Shown: positions 1 to 7,854, numbered from the stretch's first letter. The stretch is DNA of 10,196 bases from an uncultured Oscillospiraceae bacterium (GCA_944387745.1 CALXGD010000001.1:1-10196); one strand, 5' to 3'. The notes: generated by a model from the letters alone, not told the origin. Numbers and translations are program-made.

Positions 1-1044
1 CACTACGGCCGCCTGAAGGAGGGCACCCTGAAGGTGGGGGACACCGTCCGGGCCTCCATCGACCCGGCGCGCCGCCAGGCCATCCGCCGGGCCCACTCCG
101 CCACCCACATCCTCCAGGCCGCTCTGCGGGCCAATCTGGGCGACCATGTCCACCAGGCCGGTTCCCTGGTGGAACCTGACTACCTGCGCTTTGACTTCAC
201 CCACTTCTCCGCCATGACGCCGGAGGAGCTGGGGCGGGTGAGCGAGGCAGTCAACCGCTGGATCCTGGACGGCTGGGACGTAAAGACCCAGGAGATGTCC
301 ATCGACGCCGCCCGGGAGAAGGGGGCCACCGCCCTCTTCGGCGAAAAGTACGGCGATACCGTCCGTGTGGTGGAGATGGGCGACGGCTTCTCCATAGAGC
401 TGTGCGGCGGCACCCACGTGGACAACACCGCTAAGGTGGGGGTGTTCCACATCAACAGCGAGTTCTCCGTGGCCAGCGGTGTGCGTCGCATCTAGGCTAC
501 CACCGGCCGGAAATCCCTGGAGGTGATGAACCGCAACCAGGAGCTGCTGTTCCAGGCCGCCGCCGCCCTGAAGGCCAAGCCCGGCGAGCTGCGGGAGCGG
601 GCGGAGCAGGCCATGCAGGAGCTCAAGCAGCTGCATCAGGCGGTGGAGCGCTTCAAGGCCAAGGAGTCCGCCGGTGAGACGGAGCGCATCCTCTTCGGTG
701 CCCACACTGTGGGTGGCCTGAAGGTGCTCACCGCCACCGTGCCCGACGCGGACGCGGGAAAACTGCGTCAGATGGGCGACCTACTCCGGGACAAGGCCCC
801 CGATGTGGTGGGCGTGCTGGCCTGCGTCAGCGGGGAGAAGATCACCTTCCTGGCGGTCTGCGGCAAGGAGACCGTGGCCAAGGGGATAAAGGCCGGGGAG
901 GTCATCAAGGCTGTCACCGCTGTCTGCGGCGGCAAGGGCGGCGGCAAACCCGACAGCGCCATGGGCGGCGGGTCCGACGTGTCCAAGCTAGATAACGCCC
1001 TGGCCTGTGTAGACGACTTTGTCATGCAAAAGCTGGAGCTGTAA
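1..1044 (+). pseudogene. alaS: Alanyl-tRNA synthetase, 3' part, interrupted by an in-frame TAG
   Basis: AlaRS charges tRNA-Ala with alanine in the cytoplasm and hydrolyses mischarged Ser/Gly-tRNA-Ala. The window opens inside the gene, so the catalytic domain lies upstream. The frame shows the editing-domain zinc ligands: HSATH (H32 and H36, counting codons from base 1) and CGGTH (C135 and H139). The family-typical GVRRI stretch follows, but the codon expected to encode Glu is TAG (493-495). The same frame then continues for 182 codons with a coiled coil (about 523-720) and a DHHA1/C-Ala domain ending in a Gly-rich segment and TAA at 1042-1044. If TAG terminates, the product keeps catalytic and editing domains but loses the coiled coil and C-Ala. 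Reinitiation is poorly supported: the GTG at 523 and ATG at 526 have GGAG directly abutting them, too close for normal spacing. Identity is secure; whether the break is real, a base-call error or suppressed is open. Confidence 0.9.
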
Positions 1045-1068
1045 ACAGGCCTTTCGGATGCTATTTTA

Positions 1069-1104
1069 GGGCGCAGGCGTTTTATCCGCCTGTGCCCATT
1101 TTTT
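1069..1104 (+). terminator. Intrinsic terminator of alaS
   Basis: An 11-bp GC-rich stem (1069-1079 with 1087-1097, one G-U pair) has a 7-base loop and is followed by A and six T (1099-1104). It starts 25 bases after the alaS stop and closes the + strand unit before the convergent pot operon. Confidence 0.92.
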
Positions 1105-1243
1105 ACAAAAAGCTTTTATCAGCTGACAGCATTTTCTCTGTATAACTTCACAGCTAAGTTTTTGATATATAAATAAGCCTGGGGATCATCAATCAAGATC
1201 TCTAACATCTAGTCTTTACACACAGTATGATCTAAGAATAAGT

Positions 1244-1278
1244 AAACGCGATGTGGTGAATTTTCCCACATCGCGTTT
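1244..1278 (-). terminator. Terminator of the pot operon
   Basis: A perfect 13-bp inverted repeat (1244-1256 with 1266-1278) with a 9-base loop lies 19 bases past the potD stop. On the minus strand the stem runs into TTTACTTATTC, and on the plus strand into TTTATCATTTT, so it may work in both directions. The U-tracts are imperfect, so its strength is uncertain. The stretch between the alaS terminator and this stem (1105-1243) shows no gene or other clear signal. Confidence 0.75.
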
Positions 1279-1297
1279 TATCATTTTGAATCTGTAT

Positions 1298-2464
1298 TCA
1301 GGAGATGCCCAGTTCAATCCAAAGATCGTTGTAGAGCTTTCGGGTCTCCTGGGGCAGCACCAGGTAGGCCTCGCAGCGGTCCAGCACCTCCTGGGGAGCA
1401 GCCATGATCTCATACAGTTCCTGATCCAAGGGCTCGCCGTACTGCTCCTCATACCACTCCGGGTACATCTCCAGAGCCTCTTCATTGGGGGAGGCGTACC
1501 AGATATAGTCCATGTTCCGCAGGTTGGCGTCAGTGGAAGCGATAAAGTTGATCCACTCATGTGCCTCGTCCACATTCTTGGCGTTTTTCAGGATACACAT
1601 GGCATCCACAAACCAGTTGGAGCCCTCATCAGGGATGACATAGGCCAGATCCTCATTGTTCTCCAGCATGGACAGGTAGTCGCCGGCATAATACGTACCA
1701 ATAGCGGCGTTTCCGCCCTCCATAATTTGGAAGATTCCGTCCATAGTCTTGCCCTGATAGACACCTTCGGACCAGGCATTGGATACCAAGGCCGCCGCCT
1801 CCCGGATTTCGTCCTCATCAGTGGTATTCACCGAGTAGCCCAAATAGTACAGGGCCATGCCGAAGGCATCCCGAGAGTTGTCAATCAGGATAACATTGCC
1901 GGCGTAGCTGTCGTCAAACATCACATTCCAGCTGGTAATAGGCTCATCCACCATAGCGGTGTTATAAATGATGCCCAGGGTGCCCCAGGTGTAGGGAACA
2001 GTGTACAAGTTCTCCGGGTCATAGGACAGATTCTTGAATCGGTCGGCGATCTTGTCGAAGTTGGGAATTTTTGAGTAGTCCAGAGGCTGGAGCCAATCCT
2101 CCTCAATAAGCTGAGAGATCATATAGTCGGAGGGAACAATGACATCTGGAGTGATGGCTCCCTGCTGAAGCTGGGAGTAGAGCTCCTCATTGCTGGGGAC
2201 AGTACGGTAATTGACGGTGATGCCAGTCGCGGCCTCAAACTCGTCGATAAGGGATTCATCGATATACTCACCCCAACTGTACACAGTGACCTCCCGGTCG
2301 CCGGTCGGCTGAGCATCCCCTTGGGAGCCGGAGGACGTTCCGGAGCTGGAACCACCTGTCGCGGTGTAGCTGCTGTTGCCGCTCCCGTCCACCCGCTCCA
2401 CCGAGCAGGCGGAAATGGACAGCGCTAGGGCAAGGATTAGGGCCATGGCAGTGATTTTTTTCAA
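1298..2464 (-). CDS. potD: Spermidine/putrescine-binding lipoprotein PotD
   Basis: Extracytoplasmic solute-binding protein that captures polyamines and delivers them to the PotBC permease. From the chosen TTG start (2462-2464) the protein is 388 residues and begins with a textbook lipoprotein signal: MKK, a hydrophobic run, then lipobox ISAC with Cys20 as lipidation site. A Ser/Gly-rich tether follows to about residue 55. The mature domain starts near VTVYSWGEYID, the usual PotD opening, with PSDYM in the first lobe. TTG is preferred because GGAGG (2474-2478) sits nine bases upstream and the signal peptide then starts normally. The in-frame ATG at 2525-2527 overlaps the potC stop and would add 21 mostly polar residues; the ATG at 2489-2491 has no well-spaced ribosome site. 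It is last in the operon, as is typical, and stops with TGA. Spermidine versus putrescine preference cannot be read from the sequence. Confidence 0.93.
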   Translation of the reverse strand: MKKITAMALILALALSISACSVERVDGSGNSSYTATGGSSSGTSSGSQGDAQPTGDREVTVYSWGEYIDESLIDEFEAATGITVNYRTVPSNEELYSQLQQGAITPDVIVPSDYMISQLIEEDWLQPLDYSKIPNFDKIADRFKNLSYDPENLYTVPYTWGTLGIIYNTAMVDEPITSWNVMFDDSYAGNVILIDNSRDAFGMALYYLGYSVNTTDEDEIREAAALVSNAWSEGVYQGKTMDGIFQIMEGGNAAIGTYYAGDYLSMLENNEDLAYVIPDEGSNWFVDAMCILKNAKNVDEAHEWINFIASTDANLRNMDYIWYASPNEEALEMYPEWYEEQYGEPLDQELYEIMAAPQEVLDRCEAYLVLPQETRKLYNDLWIELGIS

Positions 2465-2523
2465 TTGATCATTCCTCCATTTTTTAATCATTTTTATCTC
2501 AGACCTCTCGGTCGTAAGATCGC

Positions 2524-3405
2524 TCATTCGGCCCGCCGGACCGCCGCCTTCTCCTGCCTCGCCTCCCGGAGGTTGACCGCCACCAGGAGAAGAAGTACCA
2601 CCACAAAGAGGAGGGTAGACACTGCATTGATCTCCGGGGAGACCTTCTTGCGGGCCATAGAGTAGATCTCCATAGCCAGAGTGGACACAGAGGAACCAGC
2701 GGTGAAGTAGGAGATGACAAAGTCGTCTACACTCATGGTGAAGGCAATGAGAGCCCCTGAGACAATACCCGGCTTAATCTCAGGGAGGATTACCTTGAAA
2801 AAGGCCCCCATCCAGGTGCAGCCCAGATCCCGGGCGGCGTCTACCAAATTGTGGTCCATCTGCCGCAGCTTGGGACCCACGGACAGAATCACATAGGGGA
2901 TATTAAAGGTGATGTGGGCAATGAGCATAGTGCCAAAACCCAAGGACAGTTCTGGAAAAGTAATGCGATACAGGGTGCCAAAGAAGTTGACGGTAATACG
3001 GTAGTTGGCGGCAAACTCATTCCACAGGCCGAATACCGCCACAAACAACATACACAGGGATACGCCAGTGACGATGTCGGCGTTCATCATGGGAATGTTG
3101 TTCACATTCATCAGCACCGAGCGGGTGCGTCGGCGCATGGAGTAAAAGCCCACTGCGGCAAAAGTACCTGCCGCGGTGGCGGCAAAAGTGGCCAGGAGAG
3201 AGACCAGCAGCGTGGTATATACGCTCTGAATAATGGCGCGGTCGTGAAACAGCTCCTCATACCAGCGCAGGGAGAAGCCCTGCCACACTACATTGCTGTT
3301 GCCGGCATTGAAAGAGAAGATGATCATCAGCAGAATGGGGGCATATAAAAACAGGAATACCAGCCCCATGAAGATCCGGCTTCCCAGACGACCATGTGTT
3401 TTCAT
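2524..3405 (-). CDS. potC: Polyamine ABC transporter permease PotC
   Basis: One of two membrane subunits forming the polyamine import channel. The 293-residue length and roughly six hydrophobic segments fit the family; the first spans about residues 11-31. The EAA loop that docks on the ATPase is visible around residues 187-207 (VDAARDLG, then ILPEIKPGI). The conserved SVDDFVISYF segment follows at about 225-234, typical of PotC. The ATG (3403-3405) overlaps the potB stop as ATGA, which implies translational coupling. The C-terminus is basic (REARQEKAAVRRAE). Confidence 0.95.
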   Translation of the reverse strand: MKTHGRLGSRIFMGLVFLFLYAPILLMIIFSFNAGNSNVVWQGFSLRWYEELFHDRAIIQSVYTTLLVSLLATFAATAAGTFAAVGFYSMRRRTRSVLMNVNNIPMMNADIVTGVSLCMLFVAVFGLWNEFAANYRITVNFFGTLYRITFPELSLGFGTMLIAHITFNIPYVILSVGPKLRQMDHNLVDAARDLGCTWMGAFFKVILPEIKPGIVSGALIAFTMSVDDFVISYFTAGSSVSTLAMEIYSMARKKVSPEINAVSTLLFVVVLLLLVAVNLREARQEKAAVRRAE

Positions 3406-4274
3406 AGCACCACCGCCTGTTCCTCGCCCTCACCGAAGCGATTCATAATCCACATGCAGAGGATGACAATGATCATCATCACCAGGGCGATAGCGCTTCC
3501 CAGGTGAGGGTTATAGGCCCCGCCCAGGAATTGCAACTCAATGAGATTGCCCAGCAGCATGTGAACGCCCCCTCCCAGCAGCTGGGAGATGGCAAAGGTG
3601 GACACTGAGGGGACAAACACCATGGTAATTCCGGACAACACCCCCGGCAGAGACAGGGGGAAAATCACCCGGCGGAACACCCCGGCGGAGTCGGCCCCCA
3701 GATCGCGGGCGGCCTCCAGCAGGGAGCCGTCCAGCTTGGTGAGCACTGAGTAGATGGGCAGCACCATGAAGGGCAGATAGTTGTATACCATACCGAGCAC
3801 AACCGCTCCCTGGGTACGGATCATGCGGAAGTAGGTCACGTCAGTCCCCAGCAGATTGTTGACCAAGTCCACCAGCCCCACAGCCTGAAAAAACTGGTTC
3901 AGCAGGCCATTATTCTCCAAAATAGCCATCCACGCGTAGGTCCGCAGCAAAAAGTTGACCCACATAGGCAGCATAATGAGGACCGTAGCGATGCGCTGAA
4001 AGCCGGGCCCCTCCTTGGCCATGACATAGGCCAAGGGATAGCCTATGAGCAGGCAGATCGCCGTTGCAATGATGGCTAGATGAAAGGACCGGGTGAAGAT
4101 AGGCAGGTAAGTGCTCATGCCGGTGAAATTGTTCCAGGTAAAATCGCCTACCTCCGCCGCGGTCATCCCCGCAGAGGTGAAGGCGTAGATCACCACCACC
4201 ACAATGGGGGCGACCACAAAGAGGGCCATCCACAGCACATAGGGGGCGGCCAGCAGGGAGCGGCTATTCCTCAT
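3402..4274 (-). CDS. potB: Polyamine ABC transporter permease PotB
   Basis: Partner membrane subunit to PotC. From the ATG at 4272-4274 it is 290 residues, beginning [15 protein letters not shown] with a first membrane segment at about residues 8-31. This start is chosen because GAGGAGG lies six bases upstream and the 11-base overlap with potA suits coupled translation. A longer reading from 4361 would add an Arg-rich stretch that is only the potA tail read in another frame. The EAA loop is at about 186-207 ([12 protein letters not shown], then [10 protein letters not shown]). The segment [11 protein letters not shown] (about 220-230) is characteristic of PotB. TGA stop, overlapping the potC start. 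Confidence 0.95.
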   Translation of the reverse strand: MRNSRSLLAAPYVLWMALFVVAPIVVVVIYAFTSAGMTAAEVGDFTWNNFTGMSTYLPIFTRSFHLAIIATAICLLIGYPLAYVMAKEGPGFQRIATVLIMLPMWVNFLLRTYAWMAILENNGLLNQFFQAVGLVDLVNNLLGTDVTYFRMIRTQGAVVLGMVYNYLPFMVLPIYSVLTKLDGSLLEAARDLGADSAGVFRRVIFPLSLPGVLSGITMVFVPSVSTFAISQLLGGGVHMLLGNLIELQFLGGAYNPHLGSAIALVMMIIVILCMWIMNRFGEGEEQAVVL

Positions 4275-5442
4275 GGTCCGCCTCCTCGTCCTCCTCCTGA
4301 TCCAGTAGGGTAACATCGTCCATCTCGTCGTACTCTTCACTATAGGAGGAGTAGTCCCCAAACATACCGGAATATTGGCTCTTTTTCATAACGTGGATGC
4401 CGTCTGGGTCAATTTTAATTCCGATATGGCTGTCCACAGGGCAGAAGTCGGTGGTCTGGATGAGCCACTTAAAACCGTAGAAGTCCACGATGGTGTCATA
4501 GTGGACCCCCTTGAAGGTGACTGAGGTGACGGTGCCCTTCAGCTGGCCCTGGTCCTCAGGGACAATGTCCACATCCTCGGGCCGGATAACCACATCTACC
4601 GGCTCATCCTTCTCAAAGCCTCCATCCAGACAGGCGAAGCGGCGGTTGAAGATCTCCACCACTCCGTCAGAGCGCATGATGCCGTCCAGAATATTGGACT
4701 CGCCGATGAAGTCGGCTACAAAGGCGTTTTTCGGCTCGTTGTAAATGTCCTCAGGGGTGCCGATCTGCTGGATTTTTCCTCCGTCCATCACCACCACCGT
4801 ATCGGACATGGCCAGGGCCTCCTCCTGATCGTGGGTGACGTAGATGAAGGTAATACCCAGGGTCTGCTGAATACGCTTAAGCTCATTCTGCATGTCCTTA
4901 CGCAGCTTCAGGTCCAGAGCCCCCAGAGGCTCATCCAACAGGAGTACCTTGGGGTGATTTACCAGAGCCCGGGCAATGGCCACCCGCTGCTGCTGGCCGC
5001 CGGAGAGCTGGTTTACCCGGCGCTTCTCAAAACCCTTCAGGTTCACCACCTGGAGCATTTCGGTGACCCGCTCCTGGATCTCCCCCTCGGACAGCTTCTC
5101 CTTCTTTTTCGTCTCTGGGTTCACCTTGGGGATACGCAGACCAAAGGCAATATTTTCAAACACATTGAGGTGGGGAAACAGGGCGTAGCGCTGAAACACG
5201 GTGTTGATGGTCCGCTTGTGTGGCGGGATAGAATTGATCCTCACGCCATCAAAAAAAACATCCCCGGAGGTGGGCTCTTGAAAACCACCGATAATACGAA
5301 GCGTGGTTGTCTTGCCGCACCCACTGGGACCCAGCAGCGTGAGGAACTCCTTATCATTGATATACAAATTGATATTGTCCAGCACCACCTCACCGTCAAA
5401 GGCCATGGTGCAGTTAGCCAGGCGGATTAACTCCTTAGACAT
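4264..5442 (-). CDS. potA: Polyamine ABC transporter ATP-binding protein PotA
   Basis: Cytoplasmic ATPase that powers PotBC. It is 392 residues from the ATG at 5440-5442, which has a GGGGGAGG site four bases upstream; longer in-frame readings have no comparable signal. All ABC motifs are present: Walker [10 protein letters not shown] (38-46), Q-loop Gln84, signature LSGGQ (146-150), Walker B LLLDEP (167-172) and switch His204 in THDQEEA. A C-terminal regulatory TOBE-type region follows (about 280-365), including VVIRPEDVD. The last 28 residues are strongly acidic (runs of Glu and Asp ending ADHEE), unlike many PotA proteins. The stop is TAG (4264-4266), evidence that TAG works as an ordinary stop in this genome. 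First gene of potABCD. Confidence 0.96.
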   Translation of the reverse strand: MSKELIRLANCTMAFDGEVVLDNINLYINDKEFLTLLGPSGCGKTTTLRIIGGFQEPTSGDVFFDGVRINSIPPHKRTINTVFQRYALFPHLNVFENIAFGLRIPKVNPETKKKEKLSEGEIQERVTEMLQVVNLKGFEKRRVNQLSGGQQQRVAIARALVNHPKVLLLDEPLGALDLKLRKDMQNELKRIQQTLGITFIYVTHDQEEALAMSDTVVVMDGGKIQQIGTPEDIYNEPKNAFVADFIGESNILDGIMRSDGVVEIFNRRFACLDGGFEKDEPVDVVIRPEDVDIVPEDQGQLKGTVTSVTFKGVHYDTIVDFYGFKWLIQTTDFCPVDSHIGIKIDPDGIHVMKKSQYSGMFGDYSSYSEEYDEMDDVTLLDQEEDEEADHEE

Positions 5443-5510
5443 GTATCCTCCCCCATTTCCACAAATAAACTTGTAAAATGTCAGCTCCCTTGTTTTTATC
5501 CCCGAGTTGT

Positions 5511-5527
5511 CTGTCCTCTGCGGACAG
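5511..5527 (-). other. Small hairpin in the potA 5' leader
   Basis: A perfect 6-bp inverted repeat (5511-5516 with 5522-5527) with a 5-base loop lies in the roughly 115-base untranslated leader between the pot promoter and potA. No U-tract follows it on the minus strand, so it is not a terminator. It could affect transcript stability or translation; no known riboswitch class is recognised. Confidence 0.35.
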
Positions 5528-5563
5528 CCGTCTTTCATCGAGGCGTCACGGATAGCGAGATAA

Positions 5564-5592
5564 ACTATAACTGTTTCCCAAGGAATTGTCAA
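5564..5592 (-). promoter_or_regulatory. Sigma-A promoter of the pot operon
   Basis: On the minus strand, -35 TTGACA (5587-5592), a 17-bp spacer and -10 TATAGT (5564-5569) make a near-consensus housekeeping promoter. Transcription should start near 5557, leaving a leader of about 115 bases before potA. An A/T-rich imperfect dyad (5604-5624) sits just upstream of the -35. Confidence 0.88.
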
Positions 5593-5603
5593 TGGATTTT
5601 GTC

Positions 5604-5624
5604 GAAAATATTCGCGAAATTTTC
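5604..5624. repeat. Imperfect dyad upstream of the pot promoter
   Basis: GAAAAT and ATTTTC arms (5604-5609 and 5619-5624) flank a TTCGCGAA palindrome (5611-5618), with one unpaired A. It lies 11 bases upstream of the pot -35 and could be an operator or an AT-rich UP-like element. This is inference from symmetry and position only. Nothing else is evident in 5593-5712, and no clear terminator for the pseudouridine synthase gene was found there. Confidence 0.3.
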
Positions 5625-5712
5625 CGCCGGGAAAAATCGGTCTCAAGCCAGGCACCCCAAGGGAAAAGCCGGCTTAGAAAAGAGACGGAAAAGCGGCCCG
5701 TCGAGAGCCAGG

Positions 5713-6696
5713 TCACTCCCCATAACGGCCCAGAGAAACGTCCGGAAAATACTCCTGGACAAAATCCACAGCGTCCACCTGCCAGGTGCGTCCGTTCAGA
5801 TCATTCAGCGGTCCGGCGTCTGTGGTAAAGCGGAATGTAAGCTTATAGGAATAGAGGGCCTGACCATGGCGGCCATAGGCCTTATCCCGCCGCTGACGGC
5901 CGTACTTGCCATCCCCCAGGAGAGGGTGACCGGCGGCGGCGAACTGAGCCCGGATCTGATGGGTGCGTCCAGTGACCAGTCTGCACTCCACTAGGGACAG
6001 CTTCTCTTCCACGGCCAGAGTCCGGTATATGGTGACAGCAGTCTTGCCGCCGGGCACCGGTCTGCTGTGGACAGAGACCTGCTTTTTGGCCTCATCCTTG
6101 ACCAGATAGCTCTCCAATTTTCCGGACCGGGGCTCCATAGTCCCGTGGACCACGCAGAGATAATACTTTTCGATCTCCCGGTCCTTGATTTTCTGGTTCA
6201 TAATCCGCAGGCCCTCGGCAGTCTTGGCAGCGATAACGATGCCGCCGGTGTTTCGGTCGATGCGGTTGCACAGAGCGGGGGCAAAGGAGTTCTCCCAATA
6301 GGGCGACCACTCCTTTTTTTGATAGAGGTACGCCTGGAGATGGGTAAGAAGGGTGTTCACCCGCTCGCTCTCATCAGGATGGACCACCATACCAGGCCGC
6401 TTGTCCAAGAGGAGAATATGCTCGTCCTCATATAAGATGTTCAGCTTGGGCTGGTACAGGGAAAGAAAGACATTCTCCGGGGTAGGTTTCTCAAAAAACT
6501 CGTCGTTGATGTATAGCTGCAGCACATCTCCCTCCGCTAGGCGCACATCACGCCTGGAGCCCCTCCCATTCACCTTTACGCGCTTGAGACGGATATACTT
6601 CTGGGCCAAGGGGGGTGGGAGCAGGGGGAGGGCCTTCCCCAGCCAACGGTCCAACCGCTGTCCTGCGTCATTCTTTTTGATCACGAATTCTTTCAT
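5713..6696 (-). CDS. RluA-family RNA pseudouridine synthase
   Basis: Converts specific uridines in rRNA or tRNA to pseudouridine. It is 327 residues from the ATG at 6694-6696. An N-terminal S4-like RNA-binding domain spans about residues 10-65 (RLDRWLGKAL, then KVNGRGSRRD). The catalytic domain follows, with the family motif as NRIDRNTGG and Asp147 as the expected catalytic residue; many relatives have HRLDRxTSG, so this is a mild variant. The conserved TGRTHQIR motif is at 242-249 and HPLLGD follows at 257-262. The start is chosen because the S4 domain begins directly after it; the ribosome site (AGGGGCGGGAG) is only moderate. A longer reading would cross its own promoter region. The target base cannot be assigned from sequence, so no rlu number is given. 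Confidence 0.92.
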   Translation of the reverse strand: MKEFVIKKNDAGQRLDRWLGKALPLLPPPLAQKYIRLKRVKVNGRGSRRDVRLAEGDVLQLYINDEFFEKPTPENVFLSLYQPKLNILYEDEHILLLDKRPGMVVHPDESERVNTLLTHLQAYLYQKKEWSPYWENSFAPALCNRIDRNTGGIVIAAKTAEGLRIMNQKIKDREIEKYYLCVVHGTMEPRSGKLESYLVKDEAKKQVSVHSRPVPGGKTAVTIYRTLAVEEKLSLVECRLVTGRTHQIRAQFAAAGHPLLGDGKYGRQRRDKAYGRHGQALYSYKLTFRFTTDAGPLNDLNGRTWQVDAVDFVQEYFPDVSLGRYGE

Positions 6697-6736
6697 GGCT
6701 CCCGCCCCTTTTGTCAGTTTCGTCTGGTGTACTGCC

Positions 6737-6765
6737 ATTCCAACACAAAAAAATCGGTTTGTCAA
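6737..6765 (-). promoter_or_regulatory. Candidate promoter for the pseudouridine synthase gene
   Basis: Minus-strand -35 TTGACA (6760-6765) and a 17-bp spacer lead to TGGAAT (6737-6742), a weak -10. The perfect -35 and spacing favour it, but the poor -10 makes it tentative. It is divergent from the strong promoter at 6779-6807. Confidence 0.5.
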
Positions 6766-6784
6766 CACAAAAAAAGATTTGACA
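6741..6784 (+). repeat. Phased direct repeat between divergent promoters
   Basis: Two adjacent 22-bp units (6741-6762 and 6763-6784) share an identical first 13 bases, CAACAC followed by seven A. The 22-bp period is close to two DNA turns, and the repeat covers the -35 elements of both divergent promoters. It may be a regulator site, an intrinsically bent A-tract segment, or a chance duplication. Confidence 0.5.
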
Positions 6785-6807
6785 TTTCTCAAACAAGTCT
6801 GTATAAT
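6779..6807 (+). promoter_or_regulatory. Consensus sigma-A promoter for the yceD-type gene and rpmF
   Basis: TTGACA (6779-6784), a 17-bp spacer and TATAAT (6802-6807) match the consensus exactly. The start should fall near 6814, giving a leader of about 50 bases before the ATG at 6863. Confidence 0.93.
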
Positions 6808-6862
6808 ATCCTCCGTACCATTACGCGAGTATGGGGGCTGTCTCCCAAAAGGAGGGGTTTGG

Positions 6863-7366
6863 ATGCGGCTGGATCTGCGAAATGTCATCCATGTGCCGGA
6901 CGCAAAAAAATCCTTTCAATATCAGCTGGATCTCTCTCAGCTGGACTTTTGGGGCAGAAAACCGATCTGTCGGCCCGTCTCAGTGGAGGGCAGCGTGACC
7001 AACCACGCCGGCGCCTTGATCCTGAGCGGCACGGCCTGCTCTGTGCTTGACCTGGTCTGCGACCGCTGCGGGAAGGAATTTTCCCGGGCGAAGGTCGTCC
7101 CGCTGGACAGTTTGCTGGCTGATAAGCTGGAAAACGAGGACAGCGAGGACGATATCATTCTGTTAAGCGGCTCAGAGCTGGATTTAGACGAAGCGGTCAC
7201 CACAGCCTTTGTCCTTGCAATGGATACAAAAAGCCTTTGCTCAGAAAACTGTAAAGGCCTGTGTCCCAAGTGCGGCGCCGATTTAAATCTTGGTCCCTGC
7301 GGGTGCAGGCCTGAACCAGATCCACGATGGGCGGCGCTTGCGCAGCTGTTGGATGACAAAGACTGA
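6863..7366 (+). CDS. YceD/DUF177 family protein
   Basis: A 167-residue protein of the YceD (DUF177) family, which is widely encoded directly before rpmF; in plants and bacteria relatives have been linked to 23S rRNA accumulation, but the biochemical role is not settled. Evidence includes the opening [13 protein letters not shown], the central CDRCGKEF (Cys66 and Cys69), and a Cys-rich C-terminus with [19 protein letters not shown] (Cys126, 130, 134 and 137) and GPCGC. The paired cysteines could bind a metal. An acidic stretch (about 90-110) separates the halves, as usual in this family. The ATG at 6863 is supported by AGGAGG seven bases upstream. A longer open frame back to 6353 runs through the promoter and the opposing gene and is not credible. 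rpmF follows after 56 bases, presumably on the same transcript. Confidence 0.88.
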   Translation: MRLDLRNVIHVPDAKKSFQYQLDLSQLDFWGRKPICRPVSVEGSVTNHAGALILSGTACSVLDLVCDRCGKEFSRAKVVPLDSLLADKLENEDSEDDIILLSGSELDLDEAVTTAFVLAMDTKSLCSENCKGLCPKCGADLNLGPCGCRPEPDPRWAALAQLLDDKD

Positions 7367-7422
7367 GTATTCCACAAGAAGAGCGTGCTTTCACTGCACA
7401 CAGACCGAAGGAGGTGTCCCCC

Positions 7423-7620
7423 ATGGCGGTTCCTAAGAGAAAAGTATCCAAGGCACGGCGCGATAAGCGGCGCAGCTCCCACTGGAAGCTGGAGACTCCC
7501 GGCATCGTGACCTGTCCCAAGTGCGGTGCCTATCGGCTGCCCCACCGGATGTGCAAAAATTGTCTGACCTACAACGGCCGTTCGTTCGGCCCTCAGCAGC
7601 AGACGGAGGCCCAGCAGTAA
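7423..7620 (+). CDS. rpmF: 50S ribosomal protein L32
   Basis: Small zinc-binding protein of the large ribosomal subunit. It is 65 residues with the hallmark start [20 protein letters not shown] and a complete zinc ribbon (Cys31, Cys34, Cys44 and Cys47), so it is the zinc-containing form rather than the zinc-independent paralog. The start is fixed by AAGGAGGT seven bases upstream; an ATG nine bases earlier would place it inside that site. The C-terminus is Gln-rich. It follows the YceD-type gene as in many bacteria. Confidence 0.97.
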   Translation: MAVPKRKVSKARRDKRRSSHWKLETPGIVTCPKCGAYRLPHRMCKNCLTYNGRSFGPQQQTEAQQ

Positions 7621-7674
7621 GAGACGTGAGAGTTTTGTCTGACTGATGATCAGCAATTCTCTCCCCCTCTGTTC

Positions 7675-7691
7675 GGCGGCCAAAAGCCGCC
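7675..7691 (+). other. GC hairpin after rpmF
   Basis: GGCGGC (7675-7680) and GCCGCC (7686-7691) form a perfect 6-bp stem with a CAAAA loop, ten bases before the rplJ promoter. It has no U-tract, so it may be a poor terminator or a processing or stability element for the rpmF transcript. The rest of 7621-7700 shows nothing clear. Confidence 0.4.
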
Positions 7692-7701
7692 AAAACGATG
7701 C

Positions 7702-7730
7702 TTGACTTTTGTCGAGCATTCCTATATAAT
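7702..7730 (+). promoter_or_regulatory. Sigma-A promoter for rplJ-rplL
   Basis: TTGACT (7702-7707), a 17-bp spacer and TATAAT (7725-7730). It gives rplJL its own transcription start near 7737, separate from rpmF. Confidence 0.93.
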
Positions 7731-7736
7731 GCTCTT

Positions 7737-7854
7737 TGCGTTCAAAGACAGCAGGCTGCGAAAGCGGAAGTCCTGCCGAGGATGCGGTGGAAACAGATCT
7801 TGTTTGTTGTCGCTGTTTTGTGTCTTTGTACGCGAAACAGCGTTTTATTATTTT
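7737..7854 (+). ncRNA. L10 ribosomal protein leader with attenuator
   Basis: The leader carries the features of the Firmicutes L10 leader that binds the L10(L12)4 complex. A hairpin 7751-7776 pairs GCAGG with CCTGC and holds an inner stem capped by a GAAA tetraloop; the conserved CCTGCCGAGG follows (7772-7781). Downstream, a 13-bp stem (7811-7823 with 7830-7842, loop of six) leads into TTTTATTATTTT, an intrinsic terminator before rplJ. AAACAG occurs at 7791-7796 and again in the terminator 3' arm (7835-7840); either copy can pair with CTGTTT (7813-7818), giving mutually exclusive antiterminator and terminator folds. Expected logic: excess L10-L12 binding favours termination. The fold is by eye; family knowledge supplies the ligand. 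Confidence 0.87.

Noticed and set aside
493..495. General TAG recoding (for example pyrrolysine) as the explanation for the alaS stop
   Set aside because: potA ends at TAG at the expected place, and the alaS position is normally Glu; error or a local mutation is simpler, though not proven.
1253..2074. Long plus-strand open frame opposite potD (273 codons)
   Set aside because: It is antisense to a clear PotD gene, has no ribosome site of note and encodes no recognisable domain; a shadow frame.
4831..5430. Plus-strand open frame opposite potA (199 codons)
   Set aside because: Antisense of the ABC motifs of PotA; no independent coding signal.
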